From the NCBI GenBank assembly GCA_013001935.1, contig JABDKZ010000126.1, forward strand, positions 1 to 12,845: a stretch of DNA of 12,845 bases, written 5' to 3'. Source of the stretch: Maribacter sp. GTDB lineage: Bacteria; Bacteroidota; Bacteroidia; Flavobacteriales; Flavobacteriaceae. How positions within the stretch are numbered: the stretch's first letter is position 1; each line of letters starts with the position of its first letter. Below are positions 1 to 7,413 of this stretch, in pieces. Both the position numbers and the translations under genes were made by a program. The notes under the pieces are model-generated. The model did no database searches. It worked only from the letters and a program-made list of their open reading frames with translations, and was not told the DNA's origin.

Positions 1-164
1 CCACCGATAAAAAAAGAAATGAATATGAGAATACCTAAAGAACCGAAAATGAGCTCATCTATCTCTTTAAGGATCAATGACTTCATTATGCGCCATTTGG
101 TAGGTTTTCTAAAAACCTCTTTTATCATTATCGCATAGCTGCCAATTGATGCTAGGTAATTCAT
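1..164 (-). CDS. MlaE-family ABC transporter permease, N-terminal part (partial at window edge)
   Basis: This gene is read leftward and runs off the left edge, so only the first 54 codons are present. The translation begins MNYLASIGSYAIM, continues through a KEVFRKPTKWR segment and a KEIDELIFGSLGI segment, and enters a hydrophobic helix (ILIFISFFIGG). In flavobacterial MlaE-type permeases this same N-terminal order occurs: an amphipathic start, a K-P-x-K-W-R stretch, then the first membrane helix. The family forms the inner-membrane subunit of an ATP-driven phospholipid transport system that maintains the outer membrane. The ATG at 164-162 is the first start after an in-frame TAA a few codons upstream, which fixes the start. 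It is divergent from the phosphatase gene at 277. The family call comes from recalled similarity of a short fragment. The ATPase and MCE partners would lie outside the window. Confidence 0.75.
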   Translation of the reverse strand, partial: MNYLASIGSYAIMIKEVFRKPTKWRIMKSLILKEIDELIFGSLGILIFISFFIG

Positions 165-249
165 AGAATAAATATAGACTTACGATGGTAAAAATAGCAA
201 TAATGAATGTCTTTTGGCCTGCATTTAATCTTTTAAGGGTTTATTTCTA

Positions 250-257
250 TATTTTTG
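250..257 (+). promoter_or_regulatory. candidate -7 promoter box for the phosphatase-murI unit
   Basis: TATTTTTG fits the Bacteroidota primary sigma-factor -7 consensus TAnnTTTG and ends 19 bases before the ATG at 277. No convincing -33 TTG is seen at the usual spacing, so this is only a candidate. It lies in the 112-bp spacer shared with the divergent permease gene. Confidence 0.35.
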
Positions 258-276
258 TAAAATCAATAAATTACCC

Positions 277-1959
277 ATGCATAAGAATAGTTTATCTCTC
301 CTTTTATTAGCACTACTACTTACCTATAATACAAACAATGCAGTGGCTCAAAAAAAGTCAAAAAACCGTATTAAGGTTGAAAATTTGGATCACTTCAGAG
401 TCTCACCTAAATTAGTAGTGGGTATAGTAGTAGATCAAATGCGCTATGATTATTTAACCCGCTTTTGGAATCATTATGGCGATGATGGTTTTAAAAGATT
501 GGTCAATGAGGGTTTTAACTGTAAAAACAATCACTTTAATTATGCACCAACAAGTACGGGGCCTGGCCATACTTCGGTTTATACCGGCACAACGCCTTCG
601 ATTCATGGCATCATTGGGAACAATTGGTATGACAAGAAAACCGATCAAGAGGTGTATTGTGCATCAGATGACACTTTTGCATCGGTTGGTACAACTTCGG
701 ATGCTGGGAAAATGTCACCCCACAGAATGACGGTCACAACTGTCACGGATCAATTGAGGTTGCACAATCAAATGCGAAGTAAAACCATAGCGATCGCATT
801 AAAAGATAGAGGAGCGGTGTTACCTGGGGGACACACCGCAAATGCTGCTTATTGGTATCATGGTATGGACGAGGGCAATTGGATCAGCAGTACGTTTTAT
901 ATGAATGAATTACCCAAGTGGGTTATTGACTTCAATACATCCAATACGGCTGAAAGTTATAACAAACCCTGGACCACATTAAAGGATATTAACACGTATT
1001 TGGAAAGTGGATTGGACAATAACAACTATGAAGGTTTGTTCACTGGGCAGACTACTCCAACATTTCCACATGATCTTCCAGGTTTATGGAGCAGTAATGG
1101 TAAGTATGATATCATCAAAGCCACCCCTTATGGAAATAGTATTACCGCTGATTTTGCCATTGCAGCCTTGGATGGGGAAGATTTAGGGGCTGATACTATA
1201 ACCGATTTTTTGGCTATTAGTTTTTCAAGCACCGATTATGTTGGCCATAAATACGGAGTAAATTCAAAAGAGATTCAAGATACCTATGTGCGATTGGATG
1301 TGGATTTGGCAAGGCTTTTTAAGGCTTTGGATAAAAAAGTGGGGGAGAATGAGTATACGGTTTTCTTAACGGCAGATCATGGGGCAGTTCATGTACCCGC
1401 ATATCTTAAGGATCAAAAAATACCGGCCGGCTACATGGATGGTGAGGAACTTGTAACCAAATTCCAGGAATTTCTTAAATACAAATATGGCACTACAGAC
1501 CTGGTGAAGAATACCTCTAATTATCAAATGTTCTTGGATCATGATGTCATCAAAAATTTGGATTTGCAAATAGGGGAAGTACAAAGTGATATTGCTCAGG
1601 AATTATTGAATTACAAGGATATTGATAAGGTATATACTGCCCAACAAATGTGGCAAAATGAATATACCCGTGGCATCCCCTATATTTTGCAAAAAGGTTA
1701 TAACCAAAAGCGTTCTGGGGATATTCTGATGGTTTTAAAGCCTGGTACGATTAGTTACAGTCCAACGGGTTCTTCCCACGGTTCCCCACAAATTTATGAC
1801 ACCCATGTTCCCTTACTTTTTTACGGTAAGGGTATACGTAAAGGCAGTACTACAATGCGCACTGAAATTCCTGATATTGCACCTACTATCTCGACTTTAT
1901 TGGGCATTGCATTTCCTAACGGTTCAACAGGGACACCTATAACCAAGGTTTTAAAATAA
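277..1959 (+). CDS. PafA-like secreted alkaline phosphatase (alkaline phosphatase superfamily)
   Basis: The 560-aa product is a zinc-dependent phosphomonoesterase predicted to be exported to the periplasm. Residues 1-25 form a signal peptide with a Leu-rich core ending AVAQ. The catalytic set of Elizabethkingia PafA, as I recall it (D38, T79, N100, D305, H309, D352, H353, H486), is matched at a constant +15 offset. It appears as D53 (VVDQMR), nucleophile T94 (in TSTGPGHTS), N115 (GNNW), D320 and H324 (STDYVGH), D367-H368 (TADHG) and H501 (SSHGS). A K-x-R pair, K176 and R178 (LKDRG), corresponds to PafA K162/R164, which marks monoesterases as opposed to the diesterase branch. Length fits the family. 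murI follows after 11 bp, so the two are probably co-transcribed. PafA-type enzymes are largely insensitive to phosphate inhibition, which suggests scavenging from organic phosphate esters. The physiological substrate cannot be told from sequence. Confidence 0.93.
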   Translation: MHKNSLSLLLLALLLTYNTNNAVAQKKSKNRIKVENLDHFRVSPKLVVGIVVDQMRYDYLTRFWNHYGDDGFKRLVNEGFNCKNNHFNYAPTSTGPGHTSVYTGTTPSIHGIIGNNWYDKKTDQEVYCASDDTFASVGTTSDAGKMSPHRMTVTTVTDQLRLHNQMRSKTIAIALKDRGAVLPGGHTANAAYWYHGMDEGNWISSTFYMNELPKWVIDFNTSNTAESYNKPWTTLKDINTYLESGLDNNNYEGLFTGQTTPTFPHDLPGLWSSNGKYDIIKATPYGNSITADFAIAALDGEDLGADTITDFLAISFSSTDYVGHKYGVNSKEIQDTYVRLDVDLARLFKALDKKVGENEYTVFLTADHGAVHVPAYLKDQKIPAGYMDGEELVTKFQEFLKYKYGTTDLVKNTSNYQMFLDHDVIKNLDLQIGEVQSDIAQELLNYKDIDKVYTAQQMWQNEYTRGIPYILQKGYNQKRSGDILMVLKPGTISYSPTGSSHGSPQIYDTHVPLLFYGKGIRKGSTTMRTEIPDIAPTISTLLGIAFPNGSTGTPITKVLK

Positions 1960-1970
1960 TCAATAGGTAA

Positions 1971-2759
1971 ATGGACAATCATCCCATTGGTATTTTTGAT
2001 TCTGGAGTGGGAGGCACTTCAATTTGGAAAGAGATCAATGCGTTGTTGCCTAACGAGGACACCATTTATTTGGCAGACAGCAGGCATGCGCCCTATGGTG
2101 AAAAACCAACAAAAGAGATTGTTCGGTTAAGTATCAAGAATACAGAACTGTTATTGGCCAAGGGTTGTAAGCTTATTGTGGTGGCCTGCAATACAGCCAC
2201 GACAAATGCGATAGATTATTTACGAAAGAGTTACAATATTCCCTTTATTGGTATTGAGCCGGCAATCAAGCCTGCTGCATTGCAATCACAGTCAAAAACA
2301 GTCGGGGTTTTAGCCACAAAGGGAACATTATCCAGTAGTTTATTTCATAGTACCACGGTAAGTCATGCCAACGGTATTAAAATCATTGAACAGGTGGGTA
2401 AGGGCTTGGTCCCATTGATTGAAGCAGGTAAGATAAATTCACCTGAAACGAAGTCCTTATTGGTCACTTATTTGAAACCGATGCTTGATGCTGGTATCGA
2501 TTTCTTGGTTTTAGGGTGTACACATTATCCGTATTTGATCCCCGTTTTAGAGGATATGCTTCCCACTAACGTGAAAATAATCGATTCTGGTGAAGCAGTA
2601 GCGAGGCAAACCAAAGCTGTGCTTAGTAAAAGTGGGTTATTAACAAGTTCAAATGAAAAAGGGAAGCACCAATTCATAACCAACGCCGATTTAAGAATTC
2701 TTGAAAGCTTTTTAGGGGATTATAGTACCTCAATAAAAACTGATTATCAGGACTTCTGA
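1971..2759 (+). CDS. murI: glutamate racemase
   Basis: This 262-aa cytoplasmic enzyme interconverts L- and D-glutamate without a cofactor and supplies D-Glu for the peptidoglycan stem peptide. The N-terminal IGIFDSGVGGTS motif gives D10 and S11. The two catalytic cysteines of the two-base mechanism are C73 (VVACNTATTNA) and C183 (LGCTHYPYL, followed by H185). ADSRHAPYGEK (35-45), IPFIGIEPAIKPA (90-102) and VGVLATKGTL (111-120) are further family blocks. Length is normal. The ATG lies 11 bp after the phosphatase stop with no promoter-like box between, so it probably depends on upstream transcription. Its stop codon is only 4 bp from the convergent folA stop, and no hairpin terminator is visible in that junction. 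Confidence 0.96.
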   Translation: MDNHPIGIFDSGVGGTSIWKEINALLPNEDTIYLADSRHAPYGEKPTKEIVRLSIKNTELLLAKGCKLIVVACNTATTNAIDYLRKSYNIPFIGIEPAIKPAALQSQSKTVGVLATKGTLSSSLFHSTTVSHANGIKIIEQVGKGLVPLIEAGKINSPETKSLLVTYLKPMLDAGIDFLVLGCTHYPYLIPVLEDMLPTNVKIIDSGEAVARQTKAVLSKSGLLTSSNEKGKHQFITNADLRILESFLGDYSTSIKTDYQDF

Positions 2760-2763
2760 TAAA

Positions 2764-3258
2764 TCACCTTCTCACATAGGTTAAATAGGTAAAATCATAG
2801 TTGTGTCTTTCATCTTTGGGATGGTATTCGGATTCCATCAATTGCCAAACAGCTTCATCAACTTTAGGAAAGAAAGTATCGGCTTCAAAATCTTCATGAA
2901 CCCTTGTGATTTCTAATTTATCAGCGAATTTTTCACCTTGCGCATAGATTTCTCCGCCACCAATAATAAAAGGTTGTTCATCTCCTGAGCATAGCTTTAA
3001 AGCATCTTTAAAAGTATGTACAACAATACAGTCAGGAAGTTCAACTTTATAATTGGTATCCCTTGTTATGATAATATGTGTCCTATTTGGCAAGGGTTTA
3101 GGGAAACTCTCAAAGGTTTTTCTTCCCATAATAATACAATGGCCCGTTGTTAATTCCTTAAAGCGCTTAAAATCATCCGGTAGATGCCATAGCAAGTCGT
3201 TGTCCTTGCCCAAGGCATTGTTCTCGCCAGCTGCAGCTATCATTGTTATGGTTTGCAC
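2764..3258 (-). CDS. folA: dihydrofolate reductase
   Basis: This 164-aa enzyme reduces dihydrofolate to tetrahydrofolate with NADPH and so recycles the folate oxidised by ThyA. Family blocks in order are IAAAGENNALG (7-17), W24-H-L-P-D-D29 with D29 as the catalytic acid (E. coli D27), GRKTFESF (45-52), PLPNRTHIIIT, the NADPH-binding IIGGGEIYAQ (near 97-106) and EADTFFP near the C terminus. Two starts are possible: GTG at 3258 and ATG at 3243. I prefer GTG, because ATG would remove the first three residues of beta-strand A (aligned with MIS of E. coli FolA). An in-frame stop at 3273-3271 excludes anything longer. The GTG shares one base with the TAG stop of the upstream 2TM gene, which implies translational coupling. 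It converges on murI. Confidence 0.96.
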   Translation of the reverse strand: MQTITMIAAAGENNALGKDNDLLWHLPDDFKRFKELTTGHCIIMGRKTFESFPKPLPNRTHIIITRDTNYKVELPDCIVVHTFKDALKLCSGDEQPFIIGGGEIYAQGEKFADKLEITRVHEDFEADTFFPKVDEAVWQLMESEYHPKDERHNYDFTYLTYVRR

Positions 3259-3644
3259 TAGCGTTTTTTTTTATTGACCTTAGACAGGGGGAAGTCTGTT
3301 TCTATTTCTTTTTGTAATGCTGCGATCTTTTCTTTCTGTTTTAACACCAACTTTTCACGTTGTTGTCTTTCCCAATCCTTACCCATGAATTTTTGGGTTA
3401 CAAAGACATTGACTACATGTATCACGAACAAGAATGCCCAAAAAGTGATTGCCCATATAAACCAATTGTACTCAACTCCGAATTTTAAGATCTTATTGAT
3501 TAAAATCAAAAAAACACTTCCTATCAAGAAAAAAACAAAGTGCTCATAGAGTCTTTTCTTCTGTTTCATTCGGGCATGGGCAGACTCTAACAGATCATGT
3601 TGTTCTAGATTCAATTCAGGTTTTGTTTTATTTTTGGCAAACAT
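3258..3644 (-). CDS. 2TM-domain membrane protein of unknown function
   Basis: This is a 128-aa protein with two hydrophobic helices at about residues 35-52 and 61-83. A charged N-terminal stretch (LESAHARMKQKKRLYEHF) precedes the first helix. A Lys/Glu-rich, probably coiled-coil tail occupies about 90-117. This is the layout of the small 2TM domain proteins common in Bacteroidota, whose function is unknown to me. A longer form starting at 3689 (143 aa) is open. However, a perfect -7 box (TATCTTTG, 3673-3666 on the minus strand) lies between the two ATGs, so transcription should start downstream of the first one. The shorter start also gives the usual M-F-x-K beginning. The TAG stop overlaps the folA GTG by one base, so the pair is an operon. 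Confidence 0.82.
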   Translation of the reverse strand: MFAKNKTKPELNLEQHDLLESAHARMKQKKRLYEHFVFFLIGSVFLILINKILKFGVEYNWFIWAITFWAFLFVIHVVNVFVTQKFMGKDWERQQREKLVLKQKEKIAALQKEIETDFPLSKVNKKKR

Positions 3645-3665
3645 CCGAATAGGTGTCTTAAAAAG

Positions 3666-3673
3666 CAAAGATA
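3666..3673 (-). promoter_or_regulatory. -7 promoter box of the 2TM-folA operon
   Basis: On the minus strand this reads TATCTTTG, an exact match to the Bacteroidota -7 consensus TAnnTTTG. It ends 21 bases before the ATG at 3644 and is identical to the box upstream of etfB. No TTG was found at the expected -33 distance. It decides the choice of start for the 2TM gene. Confidence 0.5.
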
Positions 3674-3933
3674 CAGCATTTGCGAACATTTAATTTTAGA
3701 GTGTATGGAATTTGAGGTAGGCTATGTAATTCTGAAAAATCCGATTCAGTTTCCATTGGCTATACCCGAATCAGGACAAGGTATATTGTAAGAATCATAA
3801 AAGAAACCGCATAGATTTTACCTACATGGCAATTAGCAAGCTTGGTTTTTAAAAAGCCAATCTAATAAATGACGAAAAATTGAGATTTTGATAAAAGTGA
3901 CATGGATCATAGGGAGTTAGAGGTTTTATACTT

Positions 3934-3941
3934 TAATTTTG
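3934..3941 (+). promoter_or_regulatory. candidate -7 promoter box for the glycogen-binding protein gene
   Basis: TAATTTTG matches TAnnTTTG and ends 24 bases before the ATG at 3966. A -33 TTG is not evident. Confidence 0.4.
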
Positions 3942-3965
3942 CCTTGAATTTAAATTATTCATGTT

Positions 3966-4262
3966 ATGGGAATTGCAAAACAATATTTGAAAACAAAGCC
4001 GGTATGTAAAGTTACTTTTACGGTACCTGCAAAAGATGCTAAGAAGGTGGCAGTTGTTGGGGACTTTAACAACTGGAACCCAAAAGGGAGCACATTAAAA
4101 AAATTAAAAAACGGAAACTTCAAGGGCACGTTTGATCTTCCAAAAGAAAGTACTTATGAGTACCGATATTTGGTTGATGGTACTTATGTAAACGAGGCAA
4201 AGGCGGATCGTTACCAATGGAATGATTATGCCGGAACCGAGAATGCGGTTTTAGAGCTTTAG
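3966..4262 (+). CDS. stand-alone glycogen-binding (isoamylase E-set / AMPK-beta-like) domain protein
   Basis: The 98-aa product consists almost entirely of one early-set glycogen-binding fold (CBM48-like). The diagnostic block VVGDFNNWNP (30-39) holds W38, the counterpart of the carbohydrate-stacking Trp of AMPK-beta. YEYRYLVDG (64-72) matches the QYKFFVDG strand, with R67 at the Lys position. Y74 stands where AMPK-beta has its second Trp. N93 in GTENAV matches the conserved Asn near the end. Sugar-contacting positions are therefore mostly kept, with conservative changes. There is no signal peptide, membrane segment or catalytic domain, so it should be a soluble cytoplasmic polysaccharide- or protein-binding module. 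An ATG at 3961 lies in another frame and stops quickly, so 3966 is the start. It is a single-gene unit closed by a strong terminator. Its partner is unknown. Confidence 0.88.
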   Translation: MGIAKQYLKTKPVCKVTFTVPAKDAKKVAVVGDFNNWNPKGSTLKKLKNGNFKGTFDLPKESTYEYRYLVDGTYVNEAKADRYQWNDYAGTENAVLEL

Positions 4263-4283
4263 TTTATTAAAGAGAAAATTAGG

Positions 4284-4318
4284 AAGGCCCAAAAGTTTTA
4301 ACTTTTGGGCCTTTTTTT
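4284..4318 (+). terminator. intrinsic terminator after the glycogen-binding protein gene
   Basis: The arms AAGGCCCAAAAGTT (4284-4297) and AACTTTTGGGCCTT (4300-4313) are perfectly complementary over 14 bp. The T run that closes the right arm continues to 4318. The T-tract favours the plus strand. The hairpin may also help stop thyA transcripts from the other side, but on that side the following tract is poorer in T. Confidence 0.9.
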
Positions 4319-4336
4319 ATTGGTTTAATTCTATCA

Positions 4337-5161
4337 TTACACAGCCACCATTCCTTTAATATGTGGATGTGGATTATAATCTACCAAGGTAAAATCTTCG
4401 AAGGTAAAATCAAAGATATCCTTGACCGCTGGATTGATAACCATTGTTGGCAGGGGTCTTGGATCACGGCTCAATTGAAGTTCAACCTGCTCCATATGGT
4501 TGTTATAGATATGTGCATCACCAAATGTATGGATGAATTCCCCAGGCTGGTAGCCACAAACCTGGGCCATCATTAATGTAAACAGGGCATAGGAGGCAAT
4601 ATTAAAGGGTACTCCCAAAAAGATATCAGCACTTCGTTGGTATAGTTGACAGGATAACTTTCCATCGGCCACATAAAATTGAAAAAAAGCATGGCAGGGT
4701 GGGAGTGCCGCTTTTCCGTTAGCCACATTTTCAGAAAATGATTTGGATGTATCAGGTAATACACTCGGATTCCATGCTGAAACCAGCATTCTTCTACTAT
4801 TTGGATTGTTCTTTAAGGTGTGTACAACTTCTTTGATCTGGTCTATTTCCTCGCTGTTCCAATTACGCCATTGATGACCATAAACGGGACCTAAATCTCC
4901 ATCTTCATCGGCCCATTCATTCCATATGCGCACCCCGTTTTCTTGAAGGTAGGCCACATTAGTATCCCCCTTTAAAAACCATAAAAGTTCATGGACTATA
5001 GACTTTAAATGTAACTTCTTGGTGGTTACCATCGGGAAACCTTCGCTGAGGTCAAACCGCATTTGATGTCCAAAAACACTAAGGGTGCCCGTTCCGGTTC
5101 TATCTCCTTTTTGGCATCCGTTGTCAAGGACTTCTTTCAGTAAATCGTGGTATTGTTTCAT
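4337..5161 (-). CDS. thyA: thymidylate synthase
   Basis: This 274-aa enzyme makes dTMP from dUMP, using methylene-tetrahydrofolate as carbon donor and reductant, and releases dihydrofolate. Motifs are DRTGTGT (20-26, phosphate-binding R21), R123-R124 from the partner subunit, catalytic C156 in [29 protein letters not shown] (175-192) with N187, and H217/Y219 in GDAHIYN. Against E. coli ThyA there is a net 10-residue increase. It comes mostly from a longer loop (about 132-154) before the catalytic Cys, a form I recall from other Bacteroidota. A longer start at 5179 exists, but MKQYHDLL at 5161 matches the family N terminus. A near-promoter sequence (TACCCTTTG on the minus strand, 5185-5177) would place the longer start before the transcript. 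It lies downstream of nupC after 129 bp. Confidence 0.96.
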   Translation of the reverse strand: MKQYHDLLKEVLDNGCQKGDRTGTGTLSVFGHQMRFDLSEGFPMVTTKKLHLKSIVHELLWFLKGDTNVAYLQENGVRIWNEWADEDGDLGPVYGHQWRNWNSEEIDQIKEVVHTLKNNPNSRRMLVSAWNPSVLPDTSKSFSENVANGKAALPPCHAFFQFYVADGKLSCQLYQRSADIFLGVPFNIASYALFTLMMAQVCGYQPGEFIHTFGDAHIYNNHMEQVELQLSRDPRPLPTMVINPAVKDIFDFTFEDFTLVDYNPHPHIKGMVAV

Positions 5162-5290
5162 AAAATGGCAAACCCGCAAAGGGTATTAAAAATTAAAATA
5201 GTAAACTTATGCTGATAAAAATAATGAAACGCTGAACTACTTTTGAATTGTTGAAATTATTCTTATGAAATTTTATTAACGATAATTGGT

Positions 5291-6751
5291 CTAGCCCAAT
5301 ATCATGCCAGCAATAGTAGCGGAAAGTAAGGAGGCCAAAGACCCGCCTAGAACAGCTCTCATTCCAAATTCAGATAATACTTTGCGTTGTCCCGGGGCAA
5401 GAGATCCAATACCCCCAATCTGAATGCCTATAGAGGCAAAGTTTGCAAATCCGCATAGCATATAGGTTGCCATTATTACCGATTTGTTAAATGTAAAGTG
5501 AGATGCATTGGTAATGTCTTTTAAATCGGCCAATTGTATATAGCCTACAAATTCACTGGCCGCTAGTTTAATACCCAATAACTGTCCCATTTGCATAATG
5601 TCGGCCGATTGTACCCCAATTAACCACATGAGTGGGGCGAAGAGGGTTCCAAGTATGGCCTCTAACGAAAACGTATCATAGTCCGAGTTTGCAGCAATCC
5701 ATTCATTGAAAGAAGTGAGATCTCCTGCCCATCCCAATATCCCATTGATCATAGCAATAAAAGCAATAAATACCAATAGCATGGCCCCTACATTTATGGC
5801 AAGTTTTAACCCCTCTGTGGTTCCGTTAGCAATGGCGTCTAAAATATTCGCACCTATCTTTTCTGAAGAAACAGAAACATCGGTATTAACAGCTTCCGTT
5901 TGTGGATACAGTATTTTTGAAATTACGATTGCACCTGGAGCCGCCATGACCGAGGCTGCCAAAAGATGTTTGGCGAAGTGCAATCTAAGAACGGGGTCAT
6001 CACCACCTAAAAACCCTATATAAGCCGCCAATACGGCGCCGGCAACCGTAGCCATTCCTCCAATCATCACCAATAGCATTTCGGACTTGTTCATTTTTTC
6101 CAAATAGGCCTTTATAAGTAGAGGGGCCTCCGTTTGTCCCAAAAAAATATTACCGGCAACGCTCAAACTTTCGGCTCCCGAAATTCCAAGGGTTCTTGAA
6201 AGGAGCCAAGCGAAGGCTTTGACAATTTTCTGAATAACGCCCAAATAAAACAGTACAGAGGTCAGCGCTGAGAAGAAAATGATGGTAGGTAGCACCTGAA
6301 ATGCAAAAATGAATCCAAAGGTATCCATATCTACAACGAGACCTTCAAATAGAAATTGGCTTCCAGCTCGTGTATAGTCCAGGATACTGACAAATACCTG
6401 TCCCACACGCTCAAATGCACGCTGGATTAAAGGAACCTTGAGAACCCCAATGGCAATCATTAGTTGAATAGTCAGCCCAATCCCTACCGTTTTCCAATTA
6501 ATTCCTTTTCTATTTGCACTAAAGAAGTACGAAATAAGAATCAGGACAATCATGCCCAAAGCACCTCGCCATAAACTATGTATTGAAAATCCTTCATTAG
6601 GGATTATTTGATCTATGGTATTTTCAGAAATATCATTTATTACCGTAGTTTCAGTAATTGATGTTATCGTATCTGGAGGAACTAAATCTTGTGCTTCGGA
6701 TGAAAAGGAAATAAATAAAACCAAAAGCAGCATCCAAAAATTAATCTTCAT
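5291..6751 (-). CDS. concentrative nucleoside transporter, NupC/CNT family
   Basis: This 486-aa inner-membrane symporter is predicted to import nucleosides with protons or sodium. After a signal-like segment (1-20, ending SSEA) and a polar Thr/Ile-rich spacer (21-56), the CNT body begins at about 60 with several helices. The substrate motif GQTEAP is at 205-210. The second binding motif CGFANFASIGI is at 433-443, with N437 and S440. Together these match the Gln-Thr-Glu and Asn/Ser pairs that hold ribose and base in the Vibrio CNT structure. The cleavable-looking N terminus is absent from E. coli NupC but seems common in Bacteroidota. The gene follows the BFN gene after 15 bp and precedes thyA, so imported thymidine or deoxyuridine may feed the same pathway. 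Ion preference and exact substrates cannot be read here. Confidence 0.93.
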   Translation of the reverse strand: MKINFWMLLLVLFISFSSEAQDLVPPDTITSITETTVINDISENTIDQIIPNEGFSIHSLWRGALGMIVLILISYFFSANRKGINWKTVGIGLTIQLMIAIGVLKVPLIQRAFERVGQVFVSILDYTRAGSQFLFEGLVVDMDTFGFIFAFQVLPTIIFFSALTSVLFYLGVIQKIVKAFAWLLSRTLGISGAESLSVAGNIFLGQTEAPLLIKAYLEKMNKSEMLLVMIGGMATVAGAVLAAYIGFLGGDDPVLRLHFAKHLLAASVMAAPGAIVISKILYPQTEAVNTDVSVSSEKIGANILDAIANGTTEGLKLAINVGAMLLVFIAFIAMINGILGWAGDLTSFNEWIAANSDYDTFSLEAILGTLFAPLMWLIGVQSADIMQMGQLLGIKLAASEFVGYIQLADLKDITNASHFTFNKSVIMATYMLCGFANFASIGIQIGGIGSLAPGQRKVLSEFGMRAVLGGSLASLLSATIAGMILG

Positions 6752-6766
6752 AGAATGCGTTTTGAA

Positions 6767-7396
6767 TTAGTTTCTTTTAGAAATTTCATCCCTTAGTTTG
6801 GCCGCTTTTTCGTAGTCTTCATTGGCAACGGCTTTTTCCAATTCTTTATTCAATTCATCAATGGTCAATTCAGTGTAGGCATCAGAAGCACCTTGATCAA
6901 TTTCGACCGTCTCACCTTCCTGCAAAATTTCATCGACCATGATACTATCATCGGTTTCCTCCTTATCACTTTCCTTTGATGAAAATTTCAGGAATATACC
7001 AGCTTTATCGAGAATGGTTTTATATGTGAATATGGGGGCGTTAAATCGCAATGCCAAAGCTATGGCATCACTCGTTCTAGCATCAATTATCTCCTCGATT
7101 TTGTCTCGTTCGCAAATGATGCTCGAATAAAATACGCCATCAACCAATTTATGGATGATGACTTGTTTGATCACAATATCAAACCTATCCGCAAAGTTTT
7201 TGAAAAGGTCATGGGTCAAAGGCCTTGGGGGTTTAATTTCCTTTTCTAATGCAATGGCAATCGATTGAGCCTCGAACGCGCCAATGACTATGGGGAGTTT
7301 GCGGTCTCCATCAACTTCATTCAATATAAGGGCATAGGCACCATTTTGGGTTTGGCTATAGGATATTCCCTTTATTTTTAATCGTACTAAACTCAT
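6767..7396 (-). CDS. bifunctional nuclease (BFN/DUF151) domain protein with C-terminal UVR motif
   Basis: The 209-aa product has a BFN domain at about residues 1-135, recognised from LPIVIGAFEAQSIAIALE (34-51), RPLTHDLF (58-65) and the block ARTSDAIALALRFNAPIF (106-123). An acidic linker follows (about 139-172). The C-terminal UVR motif (about 180-207, ELEKAVANEDYEKAAKLRDE) is the helical pair by which UvrB and UvrC contact each other. Plant and bacterial BFN proteins have been reported with DNase and RNase activity, but the role in Bacteroidota is not established. The UVR tail hints at protein contacts. It heads a probable operon with nupC (15 bp gap) and follows a terminator-like hairpin after etfA. 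The start is the ATG at 7396, immediately before the conserved beta strand. Confidence 0.92.
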   Translation of the reverse strand: MSLVRLKIKGISYSQTQNGAYALILNEVDGDRKLPIVIGAFEAQSIAIALEKEIKPPRPLTHDLFKNFADRFDIVIKQVIIHKLVDGVFYSSIICERDKIEEIIDARTSDAIALALRFNAPIFTYKTILDKAGIFLKFSSKESDKEETDDSIMVDEILQEGETVEIDQGASDAYTELTIDELNKELEKAVANEDYEKAAKLRDEISKRN

Positions 7397-7413
7397 AGTT
7401 TTTATTAAACCAC

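Larger units (their letters stand above)
3645..3965. other. 321-bp intergenic spacer with divergent promoters
   Basis: This gap between the 2TM-folA operon and the glycogen-binding protein gene carries a -7-like box facing each way (3673-3666 on the minus strand, 3934-3941 on the plus strand). The middle, about 3700-3930, is AT-rich. It contains a 28-codon reading frame (3705-3791) with no recognisable features and a short T/A inverted repeat (3842-3860) without a T-tract. I see no RNA gene or repeat family in it. Confidence 0.6.

Noticed and set aside
132..151. Possible tRNA or small RNA in the left edge region
   Set aside because: The region translates on the minus strand into a recognisable MlaE permease N terminus, and no cloverleaf arms were seen.
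3705..3791. 28-codon reading frame in the 3645-3965 spacer
   Set aside because: It is short, with no recognisable motif, no promoter box directly upstream and no sign of coding constraint.
3842..3860. Inverted repeat TTGG-T5-A5-GCCAA as a terminator
   Set aside because: The arms abut with almost no loop, the stem is mostly A/T, and no T-tract follows in either direction.
4573..4764. 63-codon minus-strand frame inside thyA
   Set aside because: It lies in another frame within the strongly conserved ThyA coding sequence and has no independent features.
5162..5179. Six-residue N-terminal extension of ThyA (start at 5179)
   Set aside because: MKQYHDLL at 5161 matches the family N terminus, and the extension overlaps a promoter-like sequence.
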